Part shown: positions 1 to 8,078 of the stretch, in pieces
Position numbering within the stretch: the first letter of the stretch is position 1
Layout: every line of letters starts with the position of its first letter
Origin: UMGS1312 sp964631595
GTDB taxonomy: Bacteria; Bacillota; Clostridia; Oscillospirales; CAG-272
Length of the DNA stretch: 64,000 bases
Direction: 5' to 3'
NCBI GenBank assembly: GCA_964631595.1
Contig: CAZVXL010000007.1
Coordinates: 20,915 to 84,914, forward strand
The notes under the pieces: model-generated
Database searches by the model: none
Told to the model about the DNA's origin: nothing
What the model saw: only the letters and a program-made list of their open reading frames with translations
Position numbers and translations under genes: made by a program

Positions 1-50
1 TTTGAGGTACCGTATTGCATTTGAGCGGAGAAATCACTAACACACAAATA

Positions 51-80
51 AAAGAGCCGCCACGGGAGTGACGGCTCTTT
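51..80 (-). terminator. Intrinsic terminator after the zinc-ribbon gene
   Basis: An inverted repeat with arms AAAGAGCCG and CGGCTCTTT sits just past the stop codon of the minus-strand zinc-ribbon gene. On the minus strand it is a GC-rich stem followed by a short T-rich stretch. Confidence 0.7.
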
Positions 81-92
81 CGGCTATATGAA

Positions 93-515
93 TCAGTCGT
101 TTTTGTCCTCGTCGGAGTCCGAACAGCCGCAATCACAGCCGCACGTATCCTCGGATTTCTTCTGGCTTGCGCCGCAAATGGGGCAGAATGACATGGAGGC
201 ATCGATCTTAGCACCGCAGCTTGCACAGATGGCATTGTTCTGGAGCTTTGCTATCTCCTCTTTCATTTCAGCGATGGTAAGCTTGATAACATCGGCCTCT
301 GCGATAAGAGCGGCGATCTCGGAAACGTAGTCCGTTCCCTCACGCTGATATGCGTAATAGAGCTTACCGATCTCCTCGTAGCATTCGCTGAGCTTTGATT
401 CCTCGGAATGAAGCGCGTACTTCATTTTCGCAAGATTCGTAAATTCTCCTGTTTTCTTTACCGTGAAGGATGCCGCATCGGACATACCCTTGGCAATATC
501 ATCCCAAATAGACAT
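93..515 (-). CDS. Small zinc-ribbon protein with helical N-terminal region
   Basis: A 140-residue soluble protein. The first ~90 residues are charged and predicted helical, probably coiled coil. Residues ~96-113 form a zinc ribbon with two CxxC knuckles (CASCG and CPICG), and the tail is rich in Cys, Asp and Ser (CGCDCGCSDSD), perhaps a further metal site. The start is set by AAGGAG 7-8 bases before ATG. The gene stands alone on the minus strand between its own promoter and terminator. The architecture resembles many uncharacterised clostridial zinc-ribbon proteins. No specific function can be named. Confidence 0.75.
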   Translation of the reverse strand: MSIWDDIAKGMSDAASFTVKKTGEFTNLAKMKYALHSEESKLSECYEEIGKLYYAYQREGTDYVSEIAALIAEADVIKLTIAEMKEEIAKLQNNAICASCGAKIDASMSFCPICGASQKKSEDTCGCDCGCSDSDEDKND

Positions 516-574
516 ATGATTCTCCTTTCAGGTGACTGTAAGCTTTACGGGAAATATCCGCTTCCCGCATATTT

Positions 575-603
575 ATTATACAACACCGAGCCCGTAATGT
601 CAA
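575..603 (-). promoter_or_regulatory. Sigma-A promoter of the zinc-ribbon gene
   Basis: Reading the minus strand, TTGACA is followed after exactly 17 bases by TATAAT, a full consensus match. It lies about 60 bases upstream of the start codon, so the zinc-ribbon protein may be strongly expressed. Confidence 0.75.
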
Positions 604-659
604 ATTATACTGTGACATATAAAAAATCAGCGTGTGAATTATTCGTAAATTTTATGATA

Positions 660-688
660 TTGCACATTTCCGCCGAATGTGGTAAAAT
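660..688 (+). promoter_or_regulatory. Sigma-A promoter of the Sfp-type gene
   Basis: TTGCAC, 17 bases, TAAAAT, located about 25 bases before the GTG start and its GGAGGTG ribosome binding site. Confidence 0.65.
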
Positions 689-713
689 AGCCGTAATAAA
701 GGAGGTGAGGTGC

Positions 714-1373
714 GTGGTAACGGTTTATTGCCTTTCAAGGGACAGAAGGCTTCCCTCGGAGGCTCTCACAGCTCTCACGGAGTTGTTGCCGCAAGGTGAC
801 AGGGAGAGGCTCGGTGCGATAAAAAACGCCGCGGCGAGGAATGATACGCTTCTCGGACGTCTGCTGCTCCGCGCCGCACTGTATGAGGTGTACGGGATAG
901 CCGCCGCAGATGCGGTCATTCGGACAAAGGCGAACGGCAAGCCGTATCTTTTGGATATTCCCGATATACATTTCGGGATATCCCATACCGAGACGTGCGT
1001 CGTCTGCGCCGTCTCTCCGATCCCCGTGGGGATAGATGCACAGAGCGGCGGCGGAAGGCATGATCGCATCATCACACGCCTCTTTTCTGATAGAGAGCGC
1101 GAATACGTGCTTGAGGGCGGGGCTGTATCGGAGGAGAGATTCCTTCGTATATGGACAATGAAGGAAAGCCTTGTAAAGCTCACGGGCAAAGGAATGTCGG
1201 ATAATTTCGGCAAGACAGACGTGCTGTCCACCGACGAGAGCGGCGAGGTGTTCTTCCGATGCTTTGAGATGTGCGACGCGGCGGTCACCGTTTGTCTTCC
1301 GTCCGAGCAGGAGTGCTCGGTCAAGCTGCTTGATGCGGACGGGCTGTGTGATGTGTGGCAAAATATGAGATAA
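714..1373 (+). CDS. 4'-phosphopantetheinyl transferase, Sfp/Gsp type
   Basis: Transfers phosphopantetheine from CoA to a conserved serine of carrier proteins. The family motifs are present in order: ANGKPYL (~residues 75-81), HFGISHT (~90-96), PVGIDAQ with the Mg-binding Asp, and WTMKESLVKLTGKG near residue 155-170, containing the W-x-x-KE-x-x-x-K signature. I chose the GTG at 714 because GGAGGT lies 7 bases upstream; the open frame continues upstream but passes through the promoter. The 219-residue length is normal. No carrier protein, NRPS or PKS gene is nearby, so the target is unknown; it could be the fatty-acid ACP. Confidence 0.88.
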   Translation: MVTVYCLSRDRRLPSEALTALTELLPQGDRERLGAIKNAAARNDTLLGRLLLRAALYEVYGIAAADAVIRTKANGKPYLLDIPDIHFGISHTETCVVCAVSPIPVGIDAQSGGGRHDRIITRLFSDREREYVLEGGAVSEERFLRIWTMKESLVKLTGKGMSDNFGKTDVLSTDESGEVFFRCFEMCDAAVTVCLPSEQECSVKLLDADGLCDVWQNMR

Positions 1374-1400
1374 AGGGTGAGATATCTCACCCTTTTTTTA
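1372..1400 (+). terminator. Intrinsic terminator of the Sfp-type gene
   Basis: A perfect palindrome with arms AAAGGGTGAGAT and ATCTCACCCTTT overlaps the TAA stop codon and runs into seven T residues. Confidence 0.85.
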
Positions 1401-1430
1401 TCGGAATAATAAGAAAAATATTCACTATTT

Positions 1431-1459
1431 GTTATAATTCCCAAGGAAGCGGGAACAAT
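1431..1459 (+). promoter_or_regulatory. Candidate forespore (sigma-F/G-like) promoter of the spoVA genes
   Basis: GTTATA followed after 14 bases by GGGAACAAT resembles the forespore sigma -35 and -10 elements. In other spore formers spoVA is sigma-G dependent. This is a by-eye match without a good sigma-A alternative in the same interval. Confidence 0.35.
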
Positions 1460-1482
1460 ATAACAAAAGCGAGGTGCGTTAT

Positions 1483-1941
1483 ATGAATATGTCAAACGAC
1501 AGCTATAAGAAATACGTCGAGGAGCACGCAAAGAAATCACCGATTCTGAAAAACTGCGCCTGCTCCTTCTTTATCGGTGGCACGATATGTCTCATCGGGC
1601 ACATTCTCGGGGAGATATACAAAAATATCTGCGGACTTGAGAGGACGGACGCGGGCGCTCTTACATCGACCACGCTCATATTTGCGGCGGTGCTCCTCAC
1701 CGGTCTCGGTGTATTTGACAAGATAGCACAGCACGCGGGCGCGGGAACGCTGGTTCCCATAACCGGCTTTGCAAATGCGGTGGCATCGGCGGCGATAGAT
1801 TCAAAGACCGAGGGCTTTGTCCTCGGGGTAGGGGCAAAGGTTTTCACTATCGCAGGGCCGGTAATACTGTACGGGATATCGACCGGAGTTATATACGGGG
1901 TGGTGTACTGGCTGTGCGGTGTCTGCGGATACGGTGCGTAA
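1483..1941 (+). CDS. spoVAC: Stage V sporulation protein AC
   Basis: An integral membrane subunit of the inner spore membrane channel that moves Ca-dipicolinic acid into the forespore and out at germination. The protein (~152 residues) has an N-terminal charged segment (YKKYVEEHAKKSP) typical of SpoVAC, then about four hydrophobic segments, with the conserved GLGVFDKIAQHAGAGTLVPITGFAN block in the middle. ATG 1483 was chosen because GAGGTG lies 6 bases before it; a GTG at 1474 and ATG at 1489 are alternatives. It is first of a three-gene spoVAC-spoVAD-spoVAE operon. spoVAA, spoVAB and spoVAF are absent here, as in many clostridia. Confidence 0.93.
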   Translation: MNMSNDSYKKYVEEHAKKSPILKNCACSFFIGGTICLIGHILGEIYKNICGLERTDAGALTSTTLIFAAVLLTGLGVFDKIAQHAGAGTLVPITGFANAVASAAIDSKTEGFVLGVGAKVFTIAGPVILYGISTGVIYGVVYWLCGVCGYGA

Positions 1942-1986
1942 GAGTGCTTCGGTATGATACCGAGACAGAATACAAAGGCGGGTGAG

Positions 1987-3039
1987 ATGATGGCAAAGAC
2001 GGTCGGAGAAGCGGCAATACGCGGTAACAGAGGAATACTTCAGCCGTCGCGGGCGGTATATCTTCTCTCAAGCAGTGCCGTGGTCGGCAGGGAAGAATAC
2101 AAGGGGCCGCTTGGGGAATACTTTGATGTGAGAGACAATAAGGACGACAGCTTCGGCATGGCATCTTGGGAGCAGGCGGAGGCGGAGATGCAGAGGCTTG
2201 CGCTGAACGGAGCATTTGCGGGGACTGTGTTCGGTGAGGCGGATATAGGGCTACTCCTTGCGGGAGATCTGCTCAATCAGTGTGCGGGATCGAATTACGG
2301 TCTGCTGAATTTCATGATACCGTATCTGGGACTCTACGGAGCCTGCTCCACCGCGGCGGAGGGGATAATGCTTGCCGCACTTCTCAGCGGTGCTGTCGGA
2401 ATACGCACGGCGGCGGTCTCGTCATCACATAACTGCTCAGCGGAGAGGCAATTCCGTTTCCCGATGGAGTACGGCGCACAGCGTACCCCGACATCTCAGT
2501 GGACGGTAACGGGAGCGGGCGCATTTGTGCTCGGCACAGATCCGACGGAGACAAGATACGGGGCAAGACGTATACGCATCTCCGATGTGACGGCGGGGAT
2601 CGCGATAGATAAAGGCATCACCGATATCAACAATATGGGTGCGGCAATGGCGCCCGCCGCGGCGGACACTCTCACAAGATACCTGACTTCGGCAAATTCC
2701 GCGCCCGAGGACTACGATCTTATAGTCACGGGGGATCTCGGCAGAGAGGGCAGTGATATCCTTCGTGAATTTATGCGCTCCGAGGGCTTTGAGATCGAAA
2801 AGGTACACAAGGACTGCGGTCTGCTCATTTACGGAGAGGGTGCGGATAAGCACGCCGGAGGCTCGGGCTGCGGATGCTCGGCATCGGTGATGGCTGCGTG
2901 TATTCTTGAGGAAATGCGAAAAGGAACGTATGAGAATGTGCTGTTTGTCGGAACGGGAGCGCTTATGAATCCCGTGATGCTGAATCAGGGACAGTCGATA
3001 CCCGGTATCGGGCATCTGGTACATTTCGTCGCGGAATAG
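1987..3039 (+). CDS. spoVAD: Stage V sporulation protein AD
   Basis: A soluble, thiolase-fold component of the SpoVA complex; the Bacillus homologue binds dipicolinic acid directly. The ~350-residue protein shows the ketosynthase-like core, including YGACSTAAEG with the conserved cysteine (~residue 120), NCSAERQFRFPMEYG and a C-terminal GCGCSASVMA block. ATG 1987, or the next one at 1990, follows GGTGAG. An in-frame ATG at 1954 lacks a convincing ribosome binding site. It lies between spoVAC and spoVAE with short gaps, so it is surely cotranscribed. Confidence 0.94.
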   Translation: MMAKTVGEAAIRGNRGILQPSRAVYLLSSSAVVGREEYKGPLGEYFDVRDNKDDSFGMASWEQAEAEMQRLALNGAFAGTVFGEADIGLLLAGDLLNQCAGSNYGLLNFMIPYLGLYGACSTAAEGIMLAALLSGAVGIRTAAVSSSHNCSAERQFRFPMEYGAQRTPTSQWTVTGAGAFVLGTDPTETRYGARRIRISDVTAGIAIDKGITDINNMGAAMAPAAADTLTRYLTSANSAPEDYDLIVTGDLGREGSDILREFMRSEGFEIEKVHKDCGLLIYGEGADKHAGGSGCGCSASVMAACILEEMRKGTYENVLFVGTGALMNPVMLNQGQSIPGIGHLVHFVAE

Positions 3040-3047
3040 GAAAAGAT

Positions 3048-3416
3048 ATGGATAAATTTTTTGAGTATTTTTGGGCATTTACCATAGGCGGACTGCTTTG
3101 CGTCGCCGCACAGCTCCTTATAGATAAGACGAAGCTGACACCGGCAAGGATACTTGTGGTTTACGTCTGCGCCGGTGTTGTCGCAACAGCCGTAGGGCTT
3201 TATGAGCCGCTTGTGAAGCTTGCCGGTGGCGGTGCCACCACACCTCTCACCGGATTCGGGTATACGATAGCCGAAGGAGTGAAGATGGGCGTAGATGAAA
3301 AGGGACTTATCGGCGCACTGAGCGGCGGAATGACCGCGGCATCGGCGGGGATAAGCGCGGCGCTGTTTTTCTCACTGCTTGCCGCACTTGTATTCAGAAG
3401 CAAGCCGAAGAAATAA
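3048..3416 (+). CDS. spoVAE: Stage V sporulation protein AE (SpoVAEb type)
   Basis: A small polytopic membrane protein of 122 residues with about four hydrophobic segments and the family signature GGGATTPLTGFGYTIAEGVK. The start ATG 3048 follows GGAAAAG close behind the spoVAD stop. With SpoVAC it is thought to form the membrane part of the Ca-DPA channel in the forespore inner membrane. It is the last gene of the operon and is followed at once by a strong terminator. Confidence 0.92.
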   Translation: MDKFFEYFWAFTIGGLLCVAAQLLIDKTKLTPARILVVYVCAGVVATAVGLYEPLVKLAGGGATTPLTGFGYTIAEGVKMGVDEKGLIGALSGGMTAASAGISAALFFSLLAALVFRSKPKK

Positions 3417-3433
3417 CTGAGAGATGTAATTTC

Positions 3434-3462
3434 AAGGGGCAGACCTGTTAGGTCTGCCCCTT
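3434..3462. terminator. Bidirectional terminator between spoVAE and the MATE gene
   Basis: A perfect 13-bp stem (AAGGGGCAGACCT / AGGTCTGCCCCTT) with a three-base loop lies between convergent genes. The stop codon of the minus-strand MATE gene (3448-3450) falls in the loop, so the right arm is still MATE coding sequence. Confidence 0.8.
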
Positions 3463-4848
3463 GTCGGAGAGCTGCTTATAAGTTCGAATGATGATGACCG
3501 CGGAAATGACCGCGGTCAAGATATCGGATACGGGCATCGAATAGAGAACTCCGTCAAGTCCGAATAACAGCGGAAGAAGGAGTGCGAGCCCGACACCGAA
3601 TACTATTTCACGGAGCATCGAGAGCACCGTCGAGCTCACCGCTTTTCCCATCGCCTGCAGGAAAATAAAGGTTGCCTTGTTCACGCAAGCCGGCACGCAC
3701 ATACAAAGATATATCCGAAATGATCTTACGGCAAAGTCGGTGTAGTAGGTGCTTTCGTTTGCCGCACCGAATATGCGTATGAGTGAGCTAGGGAAAAGCT
3801 CAGCGACGGCGAGTGCTACGGCACCTACACATGCCTCCGCAAGGAGAAGCTTCGTGAGAAGCTCACGTATCCTTCCCGTAAGCCCCGCACCCATATTAAA
3901 GCCGACGATCGGGATAGTACCCGCCGCCATGCCGATAACCACGGAGATAACAATCTGGAAGAACTTCATCACGATACCGACGACTGCCATGGGGATCTGC
4001 GCATATTCCTCCGTCCCGAATACGGGATCGAGAGCGCCGTATTTGCGTACCATGTTGTTTATTGCCATCATTGCGGCAACAAGCGATATCTGTGCAAGGA
4101 GACTGCAAAGCCCGAGCGACAGAGCCTTGCACATAATCCTCCCGTCCGGCTTGAAGTCATCTCTTGAAGGCCTCAGGAGCTTTGCCCTCAGCAGATAGAG
4201 AACGGCAAGGACAGCCGTGGCTATCTGACCGATCACGGTCGCGACGGCGGCGCCCGCCATACCCCACTTGAATACGAAAATGAATATCGGATCGAGGATA
4301 ATGTTAAGGAGTGCCCCGACAAGGGTCGATATCATTGCAAATCTCGGGTTTCCGTCAGCCCTGATGATCGGGTTCATTGCCTGACCGAACATATAAAAAG
4401 GAATACCGAGCGTTATCCAAAAGAAGTATTCCTTTGAGAGTTCAAACGTCTCTCCGTTCACCCTGCCGCCGAACGATGTGAGCAGTGGATCGGCAAAAAG
4501 CAGGTATAAGGCACTCAAAGCGATGCTTATGATGAGACAGAGTATTATCGAGCCGCCGACGCTTCGCGTGGCATTGTGCGACTTGCCCTCACCGAGAGCG
4601 ATGCTGACGTAGGCACAGCAGCCGTCACCGATCATTACCGCAATTCCGAGCGCGATGACAGTCAGCGGGAAAACGACTGTGTTTGCGGCATTGCCGTATG
4701 ACCCGAGATACGGAGCGTTTGCTATGAAAATCTGATCGACGATGTTATACAGTGCTCCCACAAGCAGTGAAATAATGCACGGCACGGCATATTTGCACAT
4801 AAGCCTGCCGGTCCTCTCCTTTGCCAGATACATTTGCTTTTGTTCCAT
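3448..4848 (-). CDS. MATE-family multidrug efflux transporter
   Basis: A 466-residue integral membrane protein of normal MATE length with twelve predicted membrane segments in two halves. Recognisable blocks are PCIISLLVGALYNIVDQIFI near the N-terminus, GDGCCAYVSIALGEG (~residues 75-90) and VGFNMGAGLTGRIRELL in the second half. It probably exports cationic or amphiphilic compounds in exchange for Na+ or H+. GGAGG lies ~9 bases before ATG. The gene has its own promoter and a ~70-base leader containing a terminator-like hairpin, which suggests regulation by attenuation. Substrate unknown. Confidence 0.9.
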   Translation of the reverse strand: MEQKQMYLAKERTGRLMCKYAVPCIISLLVGALYNIVDQIFIANAPYLGSYGNAANTVVFPLTVIALGIAVMIGDGCCAYVSIALGEGKSHNATRSVGGSIILCLIISIALSALYLLFADPLLTSFGGRVNGETFELSKEYFFWITLGIPFYMFGQAMNPIIRADGNPRFAMISTLVGALLNIILDPIFIFVFKWGMAGAAVATVIGQIATAVLAVLYLLRAKLLRPSRDDFKPDGRIMCKALSLGLCSLLAQISLVAAMMAINNMVRKYGALDPVFGTEEYAQIPMAVVGIVMKFFQIVISVVIGMAAGTIPIVGFNMGAGLTGRIRELLTKLLLAEACVGAVALAVAELFPSSLIRIFGAANESTYYTDFAVRSFRIYLCMCVPACVNKATFIFLQAMGKAVSSTVLSMLREIVFGVGLALLLPLLFGLDGVLYSMPVSDILTAVISAVIIIRTYKQLSDKGQT

Positions 4849-4870
4849 TATAAATACCTCCGAAATAAAA

Positions 4871-4905
4871 GAAGGTGTAAGCCCATAAGCTGGACTTACA
4901 CCTTT
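4871..4905 (-). promoter_or_regulatory. Terminator-like hairpin in the MATE leader
   Basis: Arms AAGGTGTAAG and CTTACACCTT form a perfect 10-bp stem, extendable inward by TCC/GGG, followed on the minus strand by CTTTTATTT. It lies between the sigma-A promoter at 4924-4952 and the MATE start, so MATE transcripts should meet it. It may also terminate transcription from the membrane-protein gene upstream. A CCGAAA/TTTCGG pair could extend the fold to just before the ribosome binding site. Confidence 0.6.
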
Positions 4906-4923
4906 CGGCTACACACCGTCTAT

Positions 4924-4952
4924 ATTGTAGCGCATTTCTCGGAAAATTTCAA
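4924..4952 (-). promoter_or_regulatory. Sigma-A promoter of the MATE gene
   Basis: On the minus strand, TTGAAA, 17 bases, TACAAT. The predicted transcription start is near 4917, giving a leader of about 70 bases. Confidence 0.6.
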
Positions 4953-5051
4953 AGGTCTTTTTCACCGAAAAAGGCAAGCGGTAAGATGAGTTCTTTGGCT
5001 GAACGGAGCATGAAACGGAGATCGGGCAGACAAGATCGGTATCCGACACGC

Positions 5052-5528
5052 TCACTGCCTTGACGCCTGTGACATCTCGGGCTCCTCCTCCGCAATCTCC
5101 TCCGCTTCGGTCGCGCGTCGCCTTGAGGCGGCACGGAAAAGTGAGACGATAAACGCAAATACACTGTAACAAAGAAAATAAACGGGAGCTACAAAGAGTA
5201 TGCACCAAAGTATGTTTAGCTTGGCACCGTCAAGTCCGACAGCTTCCGCAAAGAAGTCCGCACAGCTTGGGGCAAGCGTGCGAAGCACGCCGGTCATATC
5301 GAAGATGACCGAAAAGGCAACCACGAGTAGCATATGCACGGTCGAGGATGCGGCATAGCACACGGTGCTTGACGGAGCAGTGGAGAGCGCCACGATGAGC
5401 CCCATAAGTGCGGCGGGTATCAGTGCTGGAGCGCCGAAAACGGAATAGAGCCCGAAAATAACTCTCATGATAATGCTGACAGCCAAGGAAATGAGCATTA
5501 CCTTCAGTATGTATGATATAAGCTTCAT
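5052..5528 (-). CDS. Small membrane protein of unknown function
   Basis: A 158-residue protein with about four hydrophobic segments (roughly residues 3-30, 36-58, 62-82 and 106-130) and a charged cytoplasmic tail rich in Arg then Glu (RRRATEAEEIAEEEPE). It follows the GHL10-type lipoprotein gene by 64 bases on the same strand and may be cotranscribed with it. AAAAGGA precedes the ATG. I do not recognise the family. Confidence 0.65.
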   Translation of the reverse strand: MKLISYILKVMLISLAVSIIMRVIFGLYSVFGAPALIPAALMGLIVALSTAPSSTVCYAASSTVHMLLVVAFSVIFDMTGVLRTLAPSCADFFAEAVGLDGAKLNILWCILFVAPVYFLCYSVFAFIVSLFRAASRRRATEAEEIAEEEPEMSQASRQ

Positions 5529-5592
5529 TTTTACGTCCTTTTTTACAGATCATACCATATCTGCGGCGCAAATTTGCTCAAATTCGGTCGCA

Positions 5593-7128
5593 CTAATCGT
5601 CGGAGGGCGGATTTTTTATGACGGTGACAGTCTTTTGAACATCTCCGCAGGTGAAAATGAAGTTGTTCTCTCCGCCTTGGAGTGAGAGAGTGCATTTGAA
5701 ATATCCGCCGTGCCCCCTGCCTATCGGAGATCCGTTTACACTGAGCGGATGATGCGGATCCGAGTATCCCGAAAAGGTGATCTGCATATCGGCGGCCTCT
5801 GCACCGCCGTCGGAGGTGACGGTGATCATGTCGGGGTATTCGGAGGGAGAGTAGTAGTAGACCTCATTTTCAAATGCCTTTGCGGTATCGTCAGCGGCAC
5901 CGCAGGCGTTTTTCTTGAGTGCCGCATAGCCGTACAGCATACTGCCTCTGTAAGATATAAGCTCTCTTGCAAGCTCGGTCTGCCGCACAAGCTCCCCCGT
6001 CGGTGTACTCCAGTCATTATCGTATCGGTACAGACCGTGAGATATAATAAGCTTAACGCCCGTGCCGTCGGTAAGTGTTGACCAGAAATCGGCAAGCTCA
6101 CCGAAGGCGGCACCGGCGCTGTCACATTCCCAGTAGAGCTGTGGGGAGATAAAATCCACACTGCCGTTCTTTATCCATGCTGCGGCATCGCAGTACAGTG
6201 CGGAGTACGCCTCCATGCCCGAGGTGTCCGAGCCGCCGTTGCTTCCGTCATTGTTTCGCCAGATCCCGAACGGAGCCACGCCAAACAGCTTGTCCGCGGA
6301 GATGCTTTTTATACTGCTGTAGCAGAGAGCTATGAGCTGATTTACGTTGTCCCGACGCCAGTCGTCGAGAGACATTTCGGCGGACGAGGTGGAATAGGCT
6401 TCGCCGTCGTCAAAGGAATACACGCCGCCCTGCGGATCAGACGCGGGGTAGGGGTAGAAGTAATCGTCAAATACCACGCCGTCTATATCGTAGTTCTCAC
6501 AAAGCTCGGTGACCGCATCGGCGACAAGCTGTCGGACTTTCGGAAGACCGCAGTTGTAATAGAGCTTGCCGTCACCGTAGAACACGGTGAGCTCCCCGTC
6601 GGCGGCAGGTGAGCCCTGCGGCAGGGCATCAAGCGCATCAGCCTTGCTCTCGGCGGCGGTGACGGAAACTCTCAGCGGATTTACCCAAGCGTAAAGTGAG
6701 ATACCTTTTTCCCTGCAAAGTCGAGTCATGTATTCAAGCGGATCGAAATGAAGCACACCGTCGGTGTATAGGAATTTCGATACGGGGAATATATCGGAGC
6801 GATACAGAGCATCCGATGCGGGATGCACCTGAAAATATACGGTGTTCATTCCGTATGAGATGACCGTGTTCACGATATCCTCAAGCTCACCCCTCAGCTT
6901 TTTTTCGGACAGATCGGGTGATGATGGGAAATTTATGTTGTAGACAGATGCGATCCAAACGCCGCGCACCTCCTCCGTCACCTCACCGACGGATGCGACC
7001 GCCTTTGCGGAGGTGAAGGGAGAAGTGGGGGAGAGACCGGTCGTAATATCCTTGCCGCCGGAGCAGGAGCAAAAGAGCAGAGACAGAGCCGCGAGAAAAG
7101 CGAGTGCGGCTTGCTTCGGACCTTGCAT
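5593..7128 (-). CDS. Lipoprotein with family-10-like glycoside hydrolase domain (GHL10/DUF187)
   Basis: 511 residues. The N-terminus is a lipoprotein signal (AALAFLAALSLLFCSCSGG). The catalytic-type TIM barrel begins at EVRGVWIASVYNINFPSS (~residues 53-70) and continues through TVYFQVHPASDALY, LYAWVNPLRVS and DGVVFDDYFYPYP (~residue 220), all hallmarks of the GHL10/PF02638 family. A C-terminal beta-rich region (~430-505) looks like a small Ig-like module. Members are thought to act on cell-wall or exogenous glycans, but substrate is rarely known. GGAGGGAGGT precedes ATG. It lies downstream of an XRE regulator and a DivIVA-like gene on the same strand. Confidence 0.85.
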   Translation of the reverse strand: MQGPKQAALAFLAALSLLFCSCSGGKDITTGLSPTSPFTSAKAVASVGEVTEEVRGVWIASVYNINFPSSPDLSEKKLRGELEDIVNTVISYGMNTVYFQVHPASDALYRSDIFPVSKFLYTDGVLHFDPLEYMTRLCREKGISLYAWVNPLRVSVTAAESKADALDALPQGSPAADGELTVFYGDGKLYYNCGLPKVRQLVADAVTELCENYDIDGVVFDDYFYPYPASDPQGGVYSFDDGEAYSTSSAEMSLDDWRRDNVNQLIALCYSSIKSISADKLFGVAPFGIWRNNDGSNGGSDTSGMEAYSALYCDAAAWIKNGSVDFISPQLYWECDSAGAAFGELADFWSTLTDGTGVKLIISHGLYRYDNDWSTPTGELVRQTELARELISYRGSMLYGYAALKKNACGAADDTAKAFENEVYYYSPSEYPDMITVTSDGGAEAADMQITFSGYSDPHHPLSVNGSPIGRGHGGYFKCTLSLQGGENNFIFTCGDVQKTVTVIKNPPSDD

Positions 7129-7184
7129 ATCGTGTACCTCCCTCCGTAAGCGTGTGCGGAACAGTGCGTTTTATTATATACATC

Positions 7185-8078
7185 TCAGCCGGAAAACATT
7201 CCGTGCATCTCCATGCGGCTCGTGGAAAGAGCGTAAGCCGCTTCGAAGTCCCCGGCATTCTTGCGGCATAGCTCAAGGTCGCAGATCAGCTTGTACCTTG
7301 ACCAGAAGCCGCCGTCCTCGGAGGAAAGAGCAAGATCGAAAAGGCGTGTAGCGCCGTCGTGATCTCCGTCTGCCATGAGCACGGCACCGCGAATGTGAAG
7401 TGAATGAAATCTCTCAAGCAGACCGGAACGGGCAATGCCCGCGGCACAGGCGGTGTCCCCGCTCTTGACGGCGCGGTATGCAGAAAGATAGGCGATGATA
7501 GCAGCGGGTATTTCGCGGTTTGTCAGAAGCTCGTCGGGAACGGTGTCTCTTGAAACGCTGTCGGAGAGCAGATCAATGAATCCGCATATCGAGACAAGCT
7601 TCTCACCATCGACAGGCAGCCTTGCAGCGGCAAGAGCGGCGGCGGAGGTGTGCTTTGCGGCGGAGGCAAGCTTGAAATCTCCGAGAAGGCCGACGGCAAT
7701 ATTCAGCTCCGACACAGCAAGGCATCTGCAAAGCTCCGTGTCCTTTTCGGCGTAGGGACGGCAGGCCTCGGCGGCTTCAGCGAATCTGCTCTGGTCGAGC
7801 AGAGAATAAGCGGAGGCGAGAGCCTCCTGCCGTGAATATATCAGCTCATCTCCGGCGGGCGCGAAAAAAAATCCGACAGGCACAGAGAGCACCTCCGCAA
7901 TGTGCAAAAGCGTGGGTGTGGAGGGAAGTGCCGTGCCGGATTCTATCATACTGAGCATATTGCGGCTGACTGTGTCGCCGGCAAGCTCCTTTTGTGTCAG
8001 TCCGCGTGAGAGCCGCAGAGCCTTGACACGCTTTCCTATGAGATCGGAGATCTCGGTTCGTGAATTTTCGGTGTTCAT
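7185..8078 (-). CDS. XRE-family transcriptional regulator with TPR-like C-terminus
   Basis: 297 residues. Residues ~12-70 are a Cro/C1-type helix-turn-helix (KRVKALRLSRGLTQKELAG, then SRNMLSMIESGTALPS). The rest is alanine-rich paired helices resembling tetratricopeptide repeats, the layout of peptide- or metabolite-responsive RRNPP-like regulators. Its ATG overlaps the stop of the DivIVA-like gene by 4 bases, so the two are translationally coupled. Target and ligand are unknown; the neighbouring GHL10 lipoprotein gene is a possible target. Confidence 0.82.
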   Translation of the reverse strand: MNTENSRTEISDLIGKRVKALRLSRGLTQKELAGDTVSRNMLSMIESGTALPSTPTLLHIAEVLSVPVGFFFAPAGDELIYSRQEALASAYSLLDQSRFAEAAEACRPYAEKDTELCRCLAVSELNIAVGLLGDFKLASAAKHTSAAALAAARLPVDGEKLVSICGFIDLLSDSVSRDTVPDELLTNREIPAAIIAYLSAYRAVKSGDTACAAGIARSGLLERFHSLHIRGAVLMADGDHDGATRLFDLALSSEDGGFWSRYKLICDLELCRKNAGDFEAAYALSTSRMEMHGMFSG

